From Lepidostoma basale (Eukaryota; Arthropoda; Insecta; Trichoptera; Lepidostomatidae): 64,000 bases of DNA. Shown piece after piece: positions 20,421-29,959 of the stretch. Under the pieces are notes generated by a model. That model was not told the DNA's origin and made no database searches. It saw only the letters and a list, made by a program, of their open reading frames with translations. Position 1 is the stretch's first letter, and each line of letters starts with the position of its first letter. The stretch covers positions 1,178,001 to 1,242,000 of the forward strand of contig JAHDVF020000880.1 of NCBI GenBank assembly GCA_022606425.2. Direction: 5' to 3'. The position numbers and the translations under genes are program-made.

Positions 20421-20932
20421 GTGACCTTCTGAGAATAATTCAATGTTATGTTTTTTTTACCATAGATGGCGCTGATTTCAAATTCTGTGTTTAAGCATGC
20501 CCAAATCACTTGCGGTGTTGCGTGGCGTAGAATTAAAATTTTAACTCAATGTCAAATGTCATTAAGTAAATAGTTTATCGAAAAAACAAATATCGAAAAA
20601 AAGGTTTGCTGAACGAAGCCAATGTTCGGGAAGGACAACGTCTGTTTGGTCTGCAAGTATAATATAAATTTGTTACGTGACCTTCTGAGAATAATTCAAA
20701 GCTATGTTTTTTTACCATAGATGGCGCTGATCTCGAATTCTGTGATTAATCATGCCCAAATCACTTGCGTTGTAGCGTGGCGTAGATTAAATATTTAAAC
20801 TCAATGTCAAATGTCATTAATTAAATAGTTTATCGAAAAAACAAATATCGAAAAAAAGGTTTGCTGAACGAAGCCAATGTTCGGGCAGGACAACGTCTGT
20901 TTGGTCTGCAAGTATAATATAAATTGGTTACG
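20421..20932. repeat. 256-bp tandem duplication
   Basis: Two adjacent units (20421-20676 and 20677-20932) start GTGACCTTCTGAGAATAATT and contain ACCATAGATGGCGCTGAT and GAACGAAGCCAATGTTCGGG. They differ by a handful of substitutions and one or two indels. No open frame. The motif ATAGATGGCGCT also appears in inverted form near 5511. Confidence 0.85.
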
Positions 20933-20939
20933 TGCGTAT

Positions 20940-21390
20940 TAGTTTTCTCGTATCGTAGGCGTTAATTTAATTTAATCTTCATGTTTTCCTTTGTACAAAA
21001 GTATAATAATTCTGTTGACACAATATTCCACGTGACCGAGCGATCTCAGAGCCATTAGGCAACCTTTTCGCAAATTAGATAGTGACGTCACACTCCATTA
21101 ACAATAAGTTAGCAGCGGTAGTTCTAAAAGTTGTGGTACACGTAATTTTCCAATGTCGAGGCAAAGTTGCCCGAAATCCCATTACACTCCGGTTGACAGG
21201 TGAAATGAGGCAGCCGTGATGAGTGTGTCATATACAGAAACGATCAGACTCCACGAAACTTGGGCGGAGTTGGGTCTAGGGTTAGCGAAAACTTTAATCG
21301 ATTACAACTTTTACCGATAATTGTTTTGTTGTTTTTCAAAAATTTCTAATTTCTCAACGTCCAGTTATTTTGAACATTTCAGATTGTATA
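20940..21390. other. spacer, nothing recognised
   Basis: Moderate GC near 21050-21260, no frame or repeat partner found. Confidence 0.35.
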
Positions 21391-21518
21391 AGAAACTTAT
21401 TATTATTATTATTATTATTATTCTTATTTTTCTTCTTCTTCTTTTTCTTTTTCTTCTTCTTCTTCTTCTTTTTTTTCTTTTTCTTTTTCTTCTTCTTCTT
21501 CTTCTTCTTCTTCTTCCT
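21391..21518. repeat. (TTA)n(TTC)n microsatellite
   Basis: A TTATTATTATTATTATTATT run passes into about 100 bases of TTC/TTTTTC repeats. On the minus strand this is a (GAA)n tail directly following the LINE-W 3' end at 21519-21605, so it probably grew from that tail. Confidence 0.85.
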
Positions 21519-21605
21519 TATTGTAGACCTATGTGGTCTGTTCTCCAGAGTGTTGCTCCTCCTGTGAGGTAGACTCCCAGTTGTCCTTCCATCTTTTAGG
21601 AGGAA
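21519..21605 (-). mobile_element. LINE-W 3' terminus
   Basis: The plus-strand strings CCTATGTGGTCTGTTCTCCA, GAGTGTTGCTCCTCCTGTGA and CCATCTTTTAGGAGG match the 3' ends at 43551-43630 and (inverted) 61640-61710. Only the last 85 bases of the LINE remain. Confidence 0.7.
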
Positions 21606-21659
21606 ACTTATTAAAAATATAAATTGTATATTACATAGAAAAATATATATTGCAAAAAG

Positions 21660-21985
21660 AGTGCCCTTGTAATGAATGTGTCCAAGTCTAAAGTGATGGT
21701 ATTTGAAAAGAAAAAATGTATTAAAATTTGTGACATAAGCGCAAACGGTGAGAAACTGGAGCAAATCTGGAAAGCATGTTTATAATAAATGGAAAAACGG
21801 ATAAAGATATCAAAAGAAGCGTTGGTGCTGGGAACAAAATTAATGGCGCTCTCAAAGTCATCACTGTAATTATAAATCATAATATACAGTACATAATGGA
21901 GTTCTAGTGCCAACCCTCGTGTGAGGGTTGGCACTAGAACTTCATTATGGTGTAGAATTGAGATCATTGAGAATAATGTGCGGGT
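21660..21985 (+). mobile_element. diverged RTE-like fragment with snap-back end
   Basis: Encodes relics of 'MNVSKSKVMVFEKKKC', 'KICDISANGEKLEQIWK' and 'DIKRSVGAGNKINGALKVI', homologous to the family's C-terminal half. The coding similarity stops at 21918, where the last 27 bases (21892-21918) are repeated as a reverse complement at 21923-21949 around a GTGT loop. A short extension resembles the fragment at 38505-38575. Confidence 0.68.
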
Positions 21986-22139
21986 AAACAATATATGTTA
22001 TAATACCGAATAGCTTAAAAAACAAATTGAAAACAATAATTCGGTTCAATTGACTTGTTTTATACCATATACATGTATGTATAAAAAAACATGTGTATGT
22101 GATAGACTTCAATTTGAAAAAAAATATGTGGAGGCATTA

Positions 22140-22388
22140 TATAAATATTTTATTGTTGAATCGCTCTCAACATCTTTAAAACGTTAGCCAAATCGATGTA
22201 AAGGATAAAGCTATCATATTGATTCTCGTGACATGTGATAGGTAGCTAATCTATCGCCATTAACTGTCACTTGAATGCTACACCAGACCAAAAATAGTGT
22301 AAAAATCACACTGCCATAACCAGGAATCGAACCCGAGACCTTAGGTGTGCCAGTCAAAGAAGTTACCACTCGTACACGAAGGTCGTCA
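22140..22388 (-). mobile_element. tRNA-derived SINE, copy S4
   Basis: A longer copy, including the 3' part (TGTTGAATCGCTC, CAAATCGATGTAAAGGATAA) and the body ACATGTGATAGGTAGCTAAT. B box on the minus strand: GGTCTCGGGTTCGATTCCTG; A-box region GTGTACGAGTGGTAACTTC. Confidence 0.82.
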
Positions 22389-22493
22389 TAAGTGATATAT
22401 TATGTTGAAGTTTCGATACTTTCCGCATTTAGGTAATATGTATATATGGGATCGCCATAAAAAATGCTTCGATTGACAACGGATCACAGTACA

Positions 22494-23285
22494 ATTCTTC
22501 TTCTTCTTCTTCCTCAGCCTATTCCCGTCCACTCCTGGACAAAGGCCTCCTCCATTTGCTTCCATGTCATTCTGTCCTGTGCAGACTGCATCCAGGTTAT
22601 TCCGACGTGTCTGTTTAGATCATCCTTCTACCGTAGTTGCTGTCGCCCTGCATTACTCTTCGCCATCCACGGTCTCCAAGTCAGTAGTCTTCTTGTCCAT
22701 TTTTCATCTGAGCTTCTGGCTACGTGCCCCGCCCATTGCCATTTTAGAGTCGCCACCCGGTGGATGATGTCAGTGACCCTCTTTTTTTTTTCTCTCACCG
22801 TATCGTTTCTGACTCTGTCTCTTAGGCTTATTCCTAACATGGCTCTTTCCATGGCTCTTTTGGGTCACTTTTTGGACAATGTATCAGTTTCAAGACCATA
22901 AGTATCAACTGGCAGAAAGCAGGCTTCATAGACTTTTCGTTTCAGGTAGGTCGGTATTTTCCAGTTTTTAAGGATGTAGCTCAGGTTTCCGAAAGCTGCC
23001 CAGCTTAGTCCAATTCTTCTTTTTAGCCTTGCGGCCTGGTTATCTCGGCCCAATCAAATATTGTGTCCCAGGTGTATATATTCTTGGACATTCTCAATTC
23101 TGTTACCGTCCACGTTGATTTCAAGCCTTTCTGTGCCCATCACCTTGGTCTTTGCCAGGTTCATATTCAAACCTACAAATTTGGATTCATCGTTCAGTTC
23201 TTTCAGCATTTCAGCTAGTTCCTCCGGAGTGTTGCTCACGAGTACGATGTCGTAGGCAAAGCGTAGTAACAACAGTAACAAACAG
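22494..23285 (-). pseudogene. LINE-Z RT/C-terminal relic
   Basis: Minus-strand relic split over frames. It starts with a palm segment 'RFAYDIVLVSNTPEELAEMLKELNDESKFVGLNMNLAKTKVM'. The normal FADD is FAYD, so one catalytic Asp is replaced by Tyr. It continues with 'ERLEINVDGNRIENVQEYIHLGHNI', 'RLKRRIGLSWAAFGNLSYILKNWKIPTYLKRKVYEACFLPVDTYGLET', 'MERAMLGISLRDRVRNDTVREKKKRVTDIIHRVATLKWQWAGHVAR' and a final 'GGGLCPGVDGNR'-region with a (GAA)n tail at 22494-22512. Stops and frameshifts separate the segments; the 5' two thirds are missing. Clearly a different LINE family from the GTTA-tailed one. Confidence 0.82.
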
Positions 23286-23289
23286 TACA

Positions 23290-23835
23290 ATTAATAATAC
23301 TTAAATCAAAATAAAAATGCTCTTAAAGAAGTAACGCACAATGTGAGTTTTTAGCAATGATAATAAACGTTTATAATATGTATATCAAAAATCAATATTT
23401 CATTTTATTTATGTTCTTAATTACTGGACTCCGCTGTAATAAAAAAGCAATTAATTTCCGAAATTACTTTCAGAGTAGAAGTCGTTAAACTGTGAAATCT
23501 GTAATTAAAATTTATAATAATAATCGAGTGATTGGCACCCCTGCCACAGAGTAAGTTAGAAGCGTTGAAATTGAAATTCAACTTTCCCGCCACTTCGGAA
23601 ACCGTTCACATTTTGTCAACGTTTCTAAGTACGTAATTAGTGTTTCTCGATTCAGCTCTTTTAGACAATAAATCCTTGGAATTTAGATCGCGGGAGTAAG
23701 TTTGAATGTTAGGAATATCCGTTATCGGGAACTATATACTCGGCTTTTGTTCAATAAATTATTTATGTGACCTTTGAATATTATAAATTGGTAGTAAAAT
23801 GTGTTTACGGATATTTGACTTAGTTTAATTGACAC
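23290..23835. other. AT-rich spacer, nothing recognised
   Basis: No frame, repeat partner or inverted repeat identified. Confidence 0.35.
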
Positions 23836-24013
23836 AATAAGTTGTCATCGTAAACAAAAGCCTATCCTAGTAAATCTAATTGTGTTTTTGTACCGACCTT
23901 TATGTATGGAAGCAAAGCATGGAATTGGCAAAAGAAGAATAAATGTAAAATAAACGCAGTAGAAGTGAGATCTCTTAGACGAACGTGTGTAAAATCTGTG
24001 TATGATAGAATAT
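23836..24013 (+). mobile_element. RTE-like LINE internal fragment
   Basis: Carries AGTTGTCATCGTAAACAAAA, CTTTATGTATGGAAGC and TGAGATCTCTTAGACGAACG, the 'VVIANKN ... YGSEAWNW ... RSLRRMC' part of the dominant family. It ends abruptly where foldback H2 begins. Confidence 0.7.
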
Positions 24014-24130
24014 CGATTTGATAATGTTTCGAAGGTGACCTAGATCCTCAGGTATAAATTATAAGCGATGGATGATGGAGCTCATCTCCGAAACATTGTC
24101 GTGTTTTCATATTTTATTTATTAACTGTTT
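24014..24130. mobile_element. hammerhead foldback H-like, copy 2
   Basis: Two hammerhead-like cores in opposite orientation: minus strand CTGAGGA (24051-24045) with GAAAC (24030-24026), and plus strand TGGATGA (24069-24075), helix II GGAG/CTCC, GAAAC (24090-24094), ATTGTC, then GTGTTTTC. CTGAGGA fits the CUGANGA consensus exactly. Confidence 0.6.
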
Positions 24131-24134
24131 AAAT

Positions 24135-24310
24135 AAAAATCTTTGTGATAAATTTCACAATTGATTATATTTTGTCGCGACAGCTGTTTCGCTTACCGAT
24201 GTTCGCATCGTCAAGTCTTACAATTAACTGTTAATTCTAAGACCTGACGATGCTTACATCGGTTAGCGAAACAGCTGTCGTTACAAAATAAATATAATCA
24301 ATTGTAAATA
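24135..24310. mobile_element. hammerhead foldback family B, copy 3
   Basis: Palindrome with arms CAATTGATTATATTTTGTCG...CAGCTGTTTCGC / GCGAAACAGCTGTCGTTACA...ATAATCAATTG. Plus core: CTGACGA (24244-24250), extra T, helix II GCTTAC/GTTAGC (5 of 6 pairs), GAAAC (24268-24272), AGCTGTC. The minus-strand mate has TTGACGA. Confidence 0.7.
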
Positions 24311-24324
24311 ATAATTAAATAGTC

Positions 24325-24600
24325 CATTGTTTTGGCAGAAACACTATGATACTTTAACATTTTGAACGGTTAATGAATAAACTTTATTTTTTGTATCACA
24401 ATTATTCAAATTGACATAGGAACAAATACACATAAAGATCCGAAAAATCGCGAAAATTTGACATTCGATATGTAATTGTAGCACCCGATGATGTCAACAT
24501 TGGTTGATGAAACAGCTGTCCCGTAAAATAAAATACAATTGTGATACAAAAAACAATGTTTTATTCATTAACAGTTTAAAATAATAATTAAGTAAAACGA
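24325..24600 (+). mobile_element. hammerhead foldback family B, copy 4
   Basis: Left arm TTGTTTTGGCAGAAACACTA...AACTTTATTTTTTGTATCAC and right arm GTGATACAAAAAACAATGTT. The plus strand carries the best family B core (next entry); the left-arm mate has degraded to AATCGCGAAAATTT. Confidence 0.7.
24485..24520 (+). ncRNA. hammerhead-ribozyme-like motif, family B
   Basis: CCGATGA (24485-24491), extra T, perfect six-pair helix II GTCAAC/GTTGAT (24493-24498 with 24503-24508, one G-U pair, loop ATTG), GAAAC (24509-24513), AGCTGTC, predicted cleavage after 24520. The only core departure is C for U at position 4. Helix I is weak, so activity is doubtful. Confidence 0.55.
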
Positions 24601-25024
24601 TGTTTTTTAACTACTTCCACTTTTGTATAATATTTATATCGACACCTGGAGAGACAGCTAGACAGCTGAAGACAAAAGTGGAAGAAGTTAAAAAACATCG
24701 TTTTATTTAATTATTATTTAAAATGAACTTCCATCAAGAGATTTCAGTAAAATCATTTGATTTGTTATAAATGTCACAATTGATTATGCTAATCAAATGA
24801 TTTTACTGAAATCTCTTGATGGAAGTTCATTTTAAATAATAATTAAATAAAATGATGTTTTTTAACTACTTGAACTTTTGTATTTATTTCGACAGCGACC
24901 GGTTTCGCCAGGCTCGCATCGACAGACCAGTGTGTCGATGCCAGCGAGCCTGGCGAAACCGGTCGCTGTCGAAATAAAGACAAAAGTTCAAGTAGTTAAA
25001 AAACATCGTTTCATTGAATTATTT
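24591..25024. mobile_element. hammerhead foldback family C array
   Basis: Alternating inverted arms. Arm: AACTACTTCCACTTTTGTCT...CGACCGGTTTCGCC, extending outward to ATCTCTTGATGGAAGTTCAT. Order is arm, inverse (24591-24762), a 28-base spacer, arm, inverse (24791-25024). The two central arm ends (24721-24762 and 24791-24832) are perfect 42-base reverse complements. The first pair has lost its ribozyme core (ACACCTGGAGAGACAG), the second keeps it. Confidence 0.78.
24932..24964 (+). ncRNA. hammerhead-ribozyme-like motif, family C
   Basis: Core GTGTCGA (other copies CTGTCGA), extra T, perfect five-pair helix II GCCAG/CTGGC (24940-24944 with 24950-24954, loop CGAGC), GAAAC (24955-24959), then helix III ACC/GGT and C17 at 24964. 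A6 is replaced by T in all family C copies, which would be expected to weaken catalysis. Confidence 0.45.
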
Positions 25025-25207
25025 TTTTTAAACTAAGTTTTTTATTTATTTAAACAATTAATATTGTTGAAATATCTATGTGTTTCAACTAAAACAGTAG
25101 ATTATATCATATTTTTATTGTATAAAGATATTTAATAAATAAAAGTGGAACATTAACAGCGTTGTTTTTCAATTGCAAAACATTCAATGACAGCTAGGGA
25201 TTATAAT

Positions 25208-25456
25208 ATCGTTGGTTCAAAGGTAAAACTCATTAAGTGACATTTAATTTTTTTTTTGCAATTTCTGTATCAGACTTGTAAATTCTACGTCAGAAAATAA
25301 TCACCAAGTGTTTTTTTTAAAGAATAACTCTTATTCTTTAATAAATACACTTGGTGATTATTTTCTGACGTAGAATTCACAAGTCTGATATAGAAATTGC
25401 AAAAAATATATATATTTTTTAAATGTCACTTAATGAGTTTTACATTTGAACCGATA
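25208..25456. repeat. foldback family G, long palindrome without ribozyme
   Basis: Arms of about 105 bases: AAACTCATTAAGTGACATTT...CTACGTCAGAAAATAATCAC and the reverse complement ending at GAACCGAT, with a 40-base AT-rich loop. Identity is high apart from loop-side poly-T changes. No CTGANGA or GAAAC core is present, and it is a single copy in the window. Confidence 0.75.
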
Positions 25457-26365
25457 ATACGAGTATATACCTTTTTTAGTTGTGCTTTCATGCGTTGTAT
25501 CAAATTAACCCAAAAATGTATTCAGCACTTTTTCAATGGTACAATCTGAGATAAATACATTTATAGGGTATTATGTGTTCTCGGCTCACCAACGGGCACG
25601 TTTTTCCGTTAAACTACAATGAGCACTGTCTAGGGAGCAGACAAAGGAGATAACGCAAAGTGAGAAAAGTTCAGTACTCAGATTAAAGCATAGCACATTG
25701 AAAAATTAGACTCGACTTTCTTCTCTCCGTGTAGCTGAATTAGTAAAATAATCGCGTAGTTCCGATAAGAATCTGAAATGTTTATACATAGAGAGATAGT
25801 TCCTAACTTCGCATTATTAATGCGACTTGTCGCCGAAGGTAAGTGGAAATTTAGGCTAACAGTTATTTTAACGAGTTGGAGCATTACGTCCGCGCTCGGG
25901 AAGGGAAACTTCGTGGATTCGCGGTTAGGAGGATACTTCACGCAGCCGAACCGCGCGGTATTATATCTGCTGTAAGCCTTCTGCTCGAGATAAGATAATA
26001 TTCCAATAGCTTTTCTCAATTTTCCGAAACTCCAAATAGCCTTTAATGTTTTATGGTAAGTGAGAATCGGAAGAGCCTAGCTGTGCCCGCGCATATTTAT
26101 TGAATACATTTTTGTTATGTGTACATATGTAATAAAATACATTGAGTCTATTTTATTATATTGGTTTCTATACTGATTTTTACGTGACCAGTAATTATAT
26201 AAAAACACAATATTTTTCTAATTAAATATTATATTATCAAACATATTAATAAAATAATAAGAAAAACAGTCATCTTTTCCATCGTATCAATAACCAAAAT
26301 TTTGAACATTATCTTTTTTATCACAAAAAATAATGGTCGGTTTCTGGTAAATGTGCTATAAAAAT
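25457..26365. other. unique spacer, nothing supported
   Basis: A minus-strand frame of 113 codons (25678-26019) contains no recognised motif. The patch around 25840-25960 is GC-balanced. Possibly host intergenic sequence. Confidence 0.35.
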
Positions 26366-26368
26366 ATA

Positions 26369-26460
26369 ACTAACTAACTAACCATCATACCGTCTTCCCG
26401 AAGGGGTAGGCAGAAAGAATGGACTGCCACATTTTAACCGATGCGGCACTCCATCCGTAT
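26369..26460 (-). mobile_element. foldback RTE-tail element, copy 4 (truncated)
   Basis: In minus orientation: part of the left arm (GGATGGAGTGCCGCATC), the loop GGTTAAA, then GTGGCAGTCCATTCTTTCTG and the GTTAGTTAGTTAGTT tail. The 5' side is cut within the left arm, as expected if the chimeric unit retrotransposes and truncates like a LINE. Confidence 0.7.
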
Positions 26461-26539
26461 AAAAATATTTAAAAATAAGAAATGCTCTTAAATTATGTAG
26501 TAACATCCAAATTAAGATGTCAAAAACCTCACAAATTGT

Positions 26540-26755
26540 TATTAATACGAATAAAAACGCCTGTTGTCTAGAAGTGTTATTGTAATTAATGTGAGTGAAA
26601 TGTTTCGCCTTTCTAAGGCATTATCAAATGTGGCATTTAGACAGGCGAAACAAATTATTCATATTAATTACAATAAAACTGATAGGAAACAGATGTTTTC
26701 ATACATAATATTTATTGAATGAGTTTGAAATCATTGTTTAAGAATCATTAAATTG
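26540..26755. mobile_element. hammerhead foldback family A, copy 4
   Basis: Arms AAAACGCCTGTTGTCTAGAA...GAAATGTTTCGCC and the reverse complement GGCGAAACAAATTATTCATA...; the right core is CATTTAGACAGGCGAAACAAAT, so helix III is broken (ACAAAT). Confidence 0.65.
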
Positions 26756-26759
26756 CTAG

Positions 26760-27620
26760 CTTAATGTATTTAATGTTCTGATCAATTATCAAATTTATAT
26801 CTTATGCTCTTATACTACTTTATTCAATGTTTTAAACTGACAAATGGATTCTCTTCCATCTGAGTATTGTGTGGGTACAAAACATATGATTATGTGTGAA
26901 TGTGAAATGTGAATTTTAAAAAAACGTGTTTTATTTCATTAAAAACACGACAAAATATAATAATATCCTAAAGAATTTCGTAAATTTCACCTGTTCATTT
27001 ATCTGGAATGTATCACATCTCATTAAATATGTATTTGCTTTACCTTCATAGCGCCAAGACATGGGTGTAAGCTTGAAAGAGTTTCAATGCTCTTCGTTAT
27101 ATTTTCAGGATATCAACTGATAAGGGTTCTCGTATGTCAATATGTCACTCCCTTAGATCTTCTTCCGGAAATGGAACCCGATTTTCCTCCCCGAAAATGA
27201 TTCAGGGCGTGAACGTGTGATATGAGTCAAAACTTTACGTAATCTTGTGTAGGAATCAATCTGAAGCTTCGAAAACTTTGACAACGACAATAAAGCTGTA
27301 ATTCAACTGGTTTGATATCACTTGATTGTATTAAAATATATCTTACAAAGTACAATTAAGTAATTGTTAAGTACAATAAATACAGAAGAACAACTAACAA
27401 TGAACAAAATATTTAAAAAAATGTAATAAATCTTTTTAAAATGTAAATGTAATTCACTAATGTATGTGTCTTCGACCAAACGTTTATCTCGGATTTAAGC
27501 TAAAAATAAATTAAAAAAAAATATATATTTTTTTTTTCATTATTTACAATGAACTTCTATCATGAAATTTCAAATAACAACATTAACCTTATATGCAAAA
27601 CCTTTTTCAAATGTAGTAGG
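26760..27620. other. AT-rich spacer, nothing recognised
   Basis: A moderate-GC patch at 27040-27230 has no frame and no second copy in the window. Confidence 0.35.
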
Positions 27621-27624
27621 TTCT

Positions 27625-27836
27625 AACTTAATAAGAATGAAAATGTCTGTTTTCTAGAAGTTTTATTATATTTTTTAAGAATAAATTTTTCGCATATTTA
27701 AGGCATTATCAAGTGACATTTTATAATGCCTTAGACGGGTGATGATACATGTCATATAAATAAAATATAATAAGAATTCGTATTAATTATTAAATATAGA
27801 TTTTTACCTCATTGTTCAAGAAACGATAAATTATTT
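27625..27836. mobile_element. hammerhead foldback family A, copy 5
   Basis: Arms with TGTCTGTTTTCTAGAAGTTT and the family end AGATTTTTACCTCATTGTTC. The ribozyme cores are damaged on both sides (TTTTTCGC, GGGTGATGATACATGTC). Confidence 0.6.
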
Positions 27837-27837
27837 C

Positions 27838-28260
27838 TTCTTTTTTTATCTTTTGGTCTATTTCAAGAGTATCAATCTTGGTACTGTAAAAAAGGCGTTC
27901 AGCTTTGTATCCATTTTTTTGTTGTCCTGGTAGTCTACGGCCCTCTGGAGTCTCGTGCATTACGATCTTGGGATTCGCTGGGTCCATCATCTCAACTTGG
28001 TCTCTCGTGAATATTCTTTTTCATCTAATCCATCTCACATTGTCATCTATATAACAGGTTCGAAGACTCTCTCCGTTAGGTATTCTATCTCTAGTAGTTC
28101 TACCCACAGTAGTTCACAATCTTTTCATTTCTATTCTAAGAACATGTTTCGTTCTGAGAGTTTCTGCTCTTACATAATTTTTTTAAGTAATTATGAGTCG
28201 GATGCACATTTTAAATATCCTGATTTTGTTTTCTGCTAGCTTATATTTATTACCACACAC
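27838..28260 (-). mobile_element. LINE-V 3' fragment
   Basis: Minus-strand frame at 27790-27990 retains 'MMDPANPKIVMHETPEGRRLPGQQKNGYKAE', matching the 'EGxRPPGxPTKRW' motif of LINE-V. Plus-strand landmark TCTGGAGTCTCGTGCATTAC. Frameshifted upstream. Confidence 0.68.
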
Positions 28261-28261
28261 A

Positions 28262-29005
28262 ATGGCTTCAGAGATCCCGAGATATCCAAAAAACGTCAAT
28301 TGATGAAGAGAAGTTACATGGATATACCCAAAATCCCAAAAAATACATATTGCAACCGTGAAAATCTACGCATATACAATTTATTAAATATACATTTAAA
28401 GGCAATTGAATATATATTTTTTTATTCGGCTACTATAGGAGTCTCATAATACCACATTGAAAAGAACCGGATATTTCCATCTACTTTGGCATATAAAATA
28501 ATTTGAAATGAAATTATTGATGGAAGTATTAGTTTTAAAAATAAAATATTTCTTTAAAGGAAGAAGAAAATTTAAATAAGGGCTGTTGGGTAAACCTGAG
28601 TAGGCATACTGGCCCACAAGGGATACCGTGGTAATAATGATGTAGATTAACTATACAAAAAGATGTAATCAATTGTGGGTTATTGAAAAGGGTTCTATAA
28701 GAATCTAGAAGAATACGTTCGTACATTTTTACGATATTCAACAGAATTCTTTTCTTGAACAGAATCAGTATTTTTTTCGTATTTAATTATATGATAAAAT
28801 AAATAAAATTAGTCGTTATAGTTTATCAATTCCATATTCAAATTATCATAGTTTTTGTGAATCTTTTTGAGTTTTTTCAAGATGGCGTCCGTGGGAAAGC
28901 TGTCTTTGAATTAAAAAAAATGGGTTCTGCAATTTTAACAATTCTCAATGGATTTAGGCACAATGTTTTTATTTTATTTGTGTACATAAGAGAAGGTAAT
29001 ATTTT
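28262..29005. other. AT-rich spacer, nothing supported
   Basis: No recognised repeat or frame. The last 20 bases approach the border of foldback D2. Confidence 0.35.
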
Positions 29006-29007
29006 CT

Positions 29008-29275
29008 TCTATATTCGCCATCACTTTGTGTTATGGATTCACATTTGAATAACTTTTTGAAAACGTTGTATTTTCACAACGCTTTTGTGCACCTTTCACA
29101 AACATGTTGCGGAACACAGATCCCTTTCTTCAGTATACGAATTAATGAATTTTGTGTTAAAATTCATTGATTCATATACTGAAGGGAAGTCTGTGTCTCT
29201 CAACATTTTGGTGAAAGGTACAAAAAAATGTTGTGAAAATAAAATCTTTTCAAAAAGTTATTCAATAGATAAATA
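29008..29275. mobile_element. hammerhead foldback family D, copy 2
   Basis: Begins ATATTCGCCATCACTTTGTG, the same outer border as copies D1 and D3. Arms AACTTTTTGAAAACGTTGTA / TTTTCAAAAAGTTATTCAAT. The minus-strand core is a perfect CTGAAGA (29133-29127) but is followed by GCAAC instead of GAAAC. The plus-strand core has CTGAAGG. Confidence 0.68.
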
Positions 29276-29279
29276 TTTA

Positions 29280-29754
29280 TAACATCGCTAGGGGCGTTAC
29301 AGTCTACATTGATATATGACTCAGAAATCCAACATTGCAAAACATATCTCTGTGTAGTACTGAATAAAAACAATGTATTATTTTTAAACAAACTGAAATA
29401 ATTTTTGGTGAAATGCCATACTGCAGATTGCATCTAACTTTGCATATTGTACATTTCAAGTCTTGAAATAACAAAGTTAACTCAAATAAAAAAATGCAAA
29501 GAGCATTGTTTCATATGTAGTTTAGAATTGCCATTCCACAAAGTCGAGCTCAACTCCCCTTTGCTCTGGAATAAATTACACGCTGTTTGTAAATTAAATC
29601 ATTACTTTAAGGAAGTAAAGGAGAATTATGAAATAGAATCAGAGAGAACGTATTTCTCTAGAGTAAATGAAATCAAAATTCGTGAGACTGCAAATGTGCA
29701 ATTACTTTTAACGTATATTTCAAATATGATAAATTATATATTAAAACATCATCA
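29280..29754. other. spacer with an unassigned 120-codon frame
   Basis: A plus-strand frame at 29447-29809 encodes 'CKEHCFICSLELPFHKVELNSPLLWNKLHAVCKLNHYF...', which I do not recognise. Its last 20 residues come from foldback C2, so at least the end is accidental. Codon content is AT-driven. It may be a pseudogene of unknown origin. Confidence 0.3.
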
Positions 29755-29845
29755 ACAGACAGACCAGTCTGCCGATTCCAGCTTGCCTCGTGAAACCGGT
29801 CGCCGTTGAAATAATTTCAAAAAGTTGAAGTGGTTATTAAGTTAT
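29755..29845 (+). mobile_element. foldback family C half-copy
   Basis: Only one arm: CTGCCGATTCCAGCTTGCCT, GTGAAACCGGTCGCCGTTG, then AAAGTTGAAGTGGTTA. Core eroded (CTGCCGA) but GAAACCGGTC intact. Confidence 0.6.
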
Positions 29846-29857
29846 TTGTTAATTAAT

Positions 29858-29945
29858 ATTTAAAAAAACGTCTGTCTTTTAAGAGTTTTATTAAATATTA
29901 TTATATATGGAATGAAATGTTTTGCTCTTCTAAGGCATTATAATG
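29858..29945 (+). mobile_element. foldback family A half-copy
   Basis: One arm (ACGTCTGTCTTTTAAGAGTT...GAAATGTTTTGCTCTTCTAA) ending at ATTATAATG, directly followed by an RTE-like fragment. Confidence 0.6.
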
Positions 29946-29959
29946 AATAATGTTAATTA

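Noticed and set aside
21321..21764. Poly-Lys / poly-Phe open frames
   Set aside because: They are translations of the TTA/TTC microsatellite tail, not proteins.
24014..25024. CRISPR-like array of regularly spaced repeats
   Set aside because: The repeats are inverted palindromes of different families in insect-type DNA, with no uniform direct repeats or spacers.
29447..29809. 120-codon plus-strand frame with Cys pair (CKEHCFIC)
   Set aside because: The last residues come from a family C foldback, no known family matches, and the amino-acid content follows the AT-rich composition.
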